A stretch of DNA of 64,000 bases from Acidiferrimicrobium sp. IK. GTDB taxonomy: Bacteria; Actinomycetota; Acidimicrobiia; Acidimicrobiales; Palsa-688. The position numbers were made by a program, and so were the translations under genes. How positions within the stretch are numbered: the first letter of the stretch is position 1; the number at the start of each line of letters is the position of its first letter. Positions 61,228 to 64,000 of this stretch are shown piece by piece. Below the pieces are notes generated by a model that ran no database searches, was not told the DNA's origin, and was given only the letters and a program-made list of their open reading frames with translations. The DNA lies in assembly GCF_025499425.1 (NCBI RefSeq), contig NZ_JAIMCB010000011.1, forward strand, positions 91,608 to 155,607, given 5' to 3'.

Positions 61228-61952
61228 CGGCCGGGCGCGGTGGCGCTCGGGATCACGACCAGCGAGAAGTAGGGGGCGCGGGCTGCGTCGGCGTCGGCGA
61301 GGGGCAGGACCCGTTGTGCCTCCATGGTGGCCCGCTCGACGTACCAGGCCCGGGCCAGGAGACCGGCCCGTTCGACGCAGTCCCGGACCTTGGCCAGGTT
61401 GCGGCCCAGCTTCATGATGACCACGGCGTCGGCGCTGACCAGCCGCCGGTAGAGCTCGTCGGCCGGCAGGACGCCGGAGAGGACGGTCAGCATCTCGTTG
61501 AGCGACACCAGCGGGGTGCCGAGGACCGCAGCACCGGCGAGCATCGACGGCACGCCGGGGACGACCTCGTGGTCGTAGTAAGCCGCCAGGCGATTGTGCA
61601 GGTACATGTACGACCCGTAGAAGAGCGGGTCACCCTCGCAGAGGACCGCGACGTCGCGGCCGTCGTCGAGCAGGGCGCCGATGCTGGCTGCGGCCTCGTC
61701 GTAGAACTTGGCCAGCAGCCCCTCGTAGGACACCTCGGCGGGCAGCGTCTCGGTGGTGACCGGGTAGATGAGCGGGAGCTCCTCCTGGCCCGGCCGGAGA
61801 TGAACCGCGACCGCCCGGCGGGCGTTGCTCTCCCGGCCCGTCGCAGCGAACCACGCGACCACGTCCGCGTCCCGCAGGATCCGGTAGGCCTTCAGGGTGA
61901 CCAGTTCGGGGTCTCCGGGGCCGACGCCCAGGCCCCACAAGCGGCCGGTCAC
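61224..61952 (-). CDS. cobI: precorrin-2 C20-methyltransferase
   Basis: 242 residues. '[22 protein letters not shown]', '[16 protein letters not shown]', '[19 protein letters not shown]' and '[11 protein letters not shown]' identify the C20-methylase rather than a paralogue. GTG start overlapping the cobH stop (GTGA). In some actinobacteria cobI and cobJ are fused; here they are separate but coupled. Confidence 0.96.
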   Translation of the reverse strand: MTGRLWGLGVGPGDPELVTLKAYRILRDADVVAWFAATGRESNARRAVAVHLRPGQEELPLIYPVTTETLPAEVSYEGLLAKFYDEAAASIGALLDDGRDVAVLCEGDPLFYGSYMYLHNRLAAYYDHEVVPGVPSMLAGAAVLGTPLVSLNEMLTVLSGVLPADELYRRLVSADAVVIMKLGRNLAKVRDCVERAGLLARAWYVERATMEAQRVLPLADADAARAPYFSLVVIPSATAPGR

Positions 61953-62584
61953 TCCCGCTCGTTCGCGAGGGCGTTGACCGCGGCGGCGGCCATGGCGCTT
62001 CCGCCCCGCCGGCCGTGGACACAGACGAAGGGCACTCCCCGGCTGTTGGCAGCCAGCGCCGCTTTGGACTCGAGGGCGCCGACGAAGCCGACGGGGAAGC
62101 CGAGGATCAGCGCCGGCTTCGAAGCGCCCTCGTCGAGCAGCTCGAGGAGGCGGAACAAGGCGGTCGGCGCGTTCCCGATTGCCACCACCGCGCCCGCCAG
62201 CCACGGCAGCCACCGGTCGACGGCGGCCGCCGAGCGGGTCGTTCCGAGCGCTTTGGCCGCGTCGGGGACCTCGGGATCGCGCAGGGTGCAACGGACGTCG
62301 TTGGCTGCTGGCAGCCGGCTGCGGGTCACCCCGTCGGCGACCATGAAGCTGTCGGTGAGGATCGGAGCGCCACCCATCAGCGCCTCGCGCCCGGCCGTGC
62401 CGGCCCCGGTGGAGAAGTCCATGTCGGCGACCACGTCGACCATGCCGCTGGCGTGGATCACCCTCACGGCCAGCTTCTCCAGGTCCGGTGGGATGCTGGA
62501 CAGGTCGGCTTCGGCCCGGATGGTCGCAAACGATCGACGGTAGATCTCGGCGCCGTCGCGGACGTACTCGAGGCGCCCGGTCAT
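61949..62584 (-). CDS. cobH: precorrin-8X methylmutase
   Basis: 211 residues. The catalytic His is H44 in '[13 protein letters not shown]'; '[20 protein letters not shown]' and '[21 protein letters not shown]' are conserved. It converts precorrin-8X to hydrogenobyrinate. The ATG overlaps the cobG stop (ATGA). Confidence 0.96.
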   Translation of the reverse strand: MTGRLEYVRDGAEIYRRSFATIRAEADLSSIPPDLEKLAVRVIHASGMVDVVADMDFSTGAGTAGREALMGGAPILTDSFMVADGVTRSRLPAANDVRCTLRDPEVPDAAKALGTTRSAAAVDRWLPWLAGAVVAIGNAPTALFRLLELLDEGASKPALILGFPVGFVGALESKAALAANSRGVPFVCVHGRRGGSAMAAAAVNALANERE

Positions 62585-63783
62585 CGTTGGGCGCCGCCCG
62601 CAGCCATCGCTACGGCGTCGCCGGGGGCGACGCCGGACCCGACCAGCGTGCCGGCGCGCCACACCTCGTAGGCGCCGGCCGCGGTGGCGGCGAGGGTGAC
62701 GGCAGCCGGGGCCTGCTGCGCGCAGCGTTTGGGGCATCCCGACACGTGGATCTGTAGCGGCGGCGCGCCCTCGGCGCGACGGGCGAACGCGACGGCGAGA
62801 GCATCGGCCGGAGCGTCGGTCAGCCCCGACGTGCAGCCATGAGAGCCGGCACAGGCGACCAGGGCGGTGAGCGGGTCGGACGGGTCAACCAGCAGCCCAG
62901 CGCGGCCCAGCTCGCCGGCGACCTCCCGAGCGCCGCCCGACCCGTCCAGGCCGGCGCCGCCCAGGACCACTCCCCGCCAAGGGGTGAGGCGGACCTCTCC
63001 GTCGCCCCACCGTTCGGCGATCCGGGCTACCGCCTCGGCGGTGGCGGCGCTCATCCGGCCGAGCGGGGGCATGCCCCCAACCCACGCCGGTCCGGTCCCG
63101 AGCGGTCCGACGGTCACCGCCTCGTGCGAGCCGGGCGGGAGCGGCGCATCGGCGAGACGCCGGCCGCCGCCGTCGCGAGTCCCGACGGTCGCCAGCAGCG
63201 CCTGGTGCACCGCGCCGGGAACGCGCCCGGCTGCGACCGTCACCCCGCCGGCCGGCAGCCCGGCGCCGGCTCGGATCGCGAAACGTTCGGCCGTGAGGGC
63301 AGTGACGACCACGTCGTCGCGCCGGCCACCCAGGTGCCACCGGCCGCCGCCGTCGACGACCACCCCGGCCTTCGGTGACAGAGCATCGAGGGAGGGGTCG
63401 CCGGCCAGGCGGGCGACGATCGCCGCGACGAGCGGGCGGGTGTCGGCGATCTCGGTGGGGTCCAGCCCGGCCAGCGGGCCGGAAACCACGTTGCGCCGGA
63501 GGTCTCCCTCGCGACCGTGGCTGGCGCCGGCGGCCATCAGGGCCGCGGCCAGGTCGGCGCCGGCCTCGGGGCGGACCCCGCGGAGTTGGAGGTTGGCCCG
63601 GTTGGTGATTTCGATCGTCCCGTTCCCGAAGCGTGAGGCCGCATCGGCGACCGCTCGCAGCTGGGCGGCGGGGACCCGGCCACCAGGGAACCGGACCCGG
63701 GCCAGACCGCCGTCGATCCGGTCGAGGACGTGCGCCACACTCGGGCACGTCTCATCGTGCATCGCCTCGAAGCTAGCAAACAC
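62581..63783 (-). CDS. cobG: precorrin-3B synthase (CobG-like, sulfite/nitrite reductase fold)
   Basis: 400 residues. Two ferredoxin-like half-domains are visible ('[18 protein letters not shown]' and '[15 protein letters not shown]') and a cluster motif '[11 protein letters not shown]...[11 protein letters not shown]' for [4Fe-4S] and possibly siroheme-like binding. CobG uses O2 to make precorrin-3B, marking the aerobic route. The GTG at 63783 or the ATG at 63762 may be the start. First gene of the cobG-cobH-cobI-cobJ operon; no riboswitch is evident upstream. Confidence 0.9.
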   Translation of the reverse strand: MFASFEAMHDETCPSVAHVLDRIDGGLARVRFPGGRVPAAQLRAVADAASRFGNGTIEITNRANLQLRGVRPEAGADLAAALMAAGASHGREGDLRRNVVSGPLAGLDPTEIADTRPLVAAIVARLAGDPSLDALSPKAGVVVDGGGRWHLGGRRDDVVVTALTAERFAIRAGAGLPAGGVTVAAGRVPGAVHQALLATVGTRDGGGRRLADAPLPPGSHEAVTVGPLGTGPAWVGGMPPLGRMSAATAEAVARIAERWGDGEVRLTPWRGVVLGGAGLDGSGGAREVAGELGRAGLLVDPSDPLTALVACAGSHGCTSGLTDAPADALAVAFARRAEGAPPLQIHVSGCPKRCAQQAPAAVTLAATAAGAYEVWRAGTLVGSGVAPGDAVAMAAGGAQR

Positions 63784-64000
63784 CCAGGTCGCGGCCCCAC
63801 CCGGCCGGTCGGTGCCTGGCCGGGGCCCGGATCTTCCCCGACGGGCCGGGCCGCCCGGAGGATCGACGGGGGCCCGGCACTAGGACACTGTTGAACAACC
63901 CACGTTTTCCGGGTTCAGCGACTCGGGTTCACGAGCGAGGGGCATCCGGGTGTGACTGACCGACGAACCGGTCGTTGTGAGCGCCGTTTTGTGGGCGTGG
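63784..64000. other. 217-bp end of window upstream of cobG, no gene seen
   Basis: Should hold the cobG promoter. From about 63890 the base composition falls and the sequence ACTGTTGAACAAC appears, then two direct copies of CGGGTTCA at 63910-63917 and 63924-63931. No cobalamin-riboswitch blocks and no open frame with a ribosome site are visible. The 63890 boundary might be the edge of an inserted element, but its far end is outside the window. Confidence 0.4.

Overview
The window is about 64 kb of very GC-rich DNA whose gene content points to a high-GC Gram-positive actinobacterium. It has a WhiB protein, a GlnR-type orphan regulator, a tandem pair of ArsA/Get3-like ATPases beside whiB (as in mycobacteria), an aerobic CobG/CobN cobalamin route, and many GTG starts and 4-bp operon overlaps. 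A deep branch such as Acidimicrobiia is my inference from the mix of genes; no rRNA or other decisive marker is present.

Layout. 0-3.4 kb: the 3' end of an unknown gene, a DUF4389-like membrane protein, a secreted hypothetical protein, tRNA-Pro(CGG), a stand-alone receiver protein and a STAS anti-sigma antagonist. 3.4-7.1 kb: two ArsA-like ATPases, whiB and an alpha/beta hydrolase. 7-10.1 kb: selB and selA (selenocysteine incorporation). 10.1-15.6 kb: a Rieske protein, a class A penicillin-binding protein, a trypsin-fold protein that has lost its catalytic residues, FxsA and an MBL-fold hydrolase. 15.7-21.3 kb: a GGDEF protein with a degenerate EAL domain, Mrp/ApbC, an A-type Fe-S carrier, a compact [2Fe-2S]/molybdopterin-subunit-like fusion, RidA and a 52-aa membrane protein. 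21.3-28.4 kb: a nitrogen locus with GlnR and four glutamine synthetases covering all three GS classes (GSI without adenylylation site, GSII, GSIII, GSI with adenylylation site). 28.5-34.3 kb: a DinB-like protein, a GlxA-type regulator, enolase, a universal stress protein, and a fluoride riboswitch followed by two crcB/fluC genes. 34.3-44 kb: a SpoIIE phosphatase/HATPase sensor, a flavin-based extracytoplasmic electron-transfer operon (ferric-reductase-like protein, FMN-binding protein, ApbE), two tandem phosphodiester-glycosidase-like exported proteins, small zinc-ribbon proteins and a receiver with Glu at the phosphosite. 44-45.9 kb: a transglutaminase-like protein and an aldo/keto reductase.

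45.9-63.8 kb: cobalamin biosynthesis. A cobalamin riboswitch precedes the minus-strand series cobQ, fhuF-like, cobN, chlI/chlD fusion, cobU, cobS, cobD(cbiB), cobC, and a HAD-cobT fusion. cobK lies on the opposite strand, and a second minus-strand operon carries cobG, cobH, cobI and cobJ. Together these supply ring contraction, methylations, late cobalt chelation, amidation and nucleotide-loop assembly. cobA, cobF, cobL, cobM, cobB and the adenosyltransferase are not in the window.

The points most worth following up are the four-GS cluster, the FhuF-like [2Fe-2S] protein inside a riboswitch-controlled B12 operon (candidate for the missing corrinoid reductase), the HAD-CobT fusion, the compact molybdo-hydroxylase-like fusion with an apparent CTG start, and the pseudoprotease beside the penicillin-binding protein.
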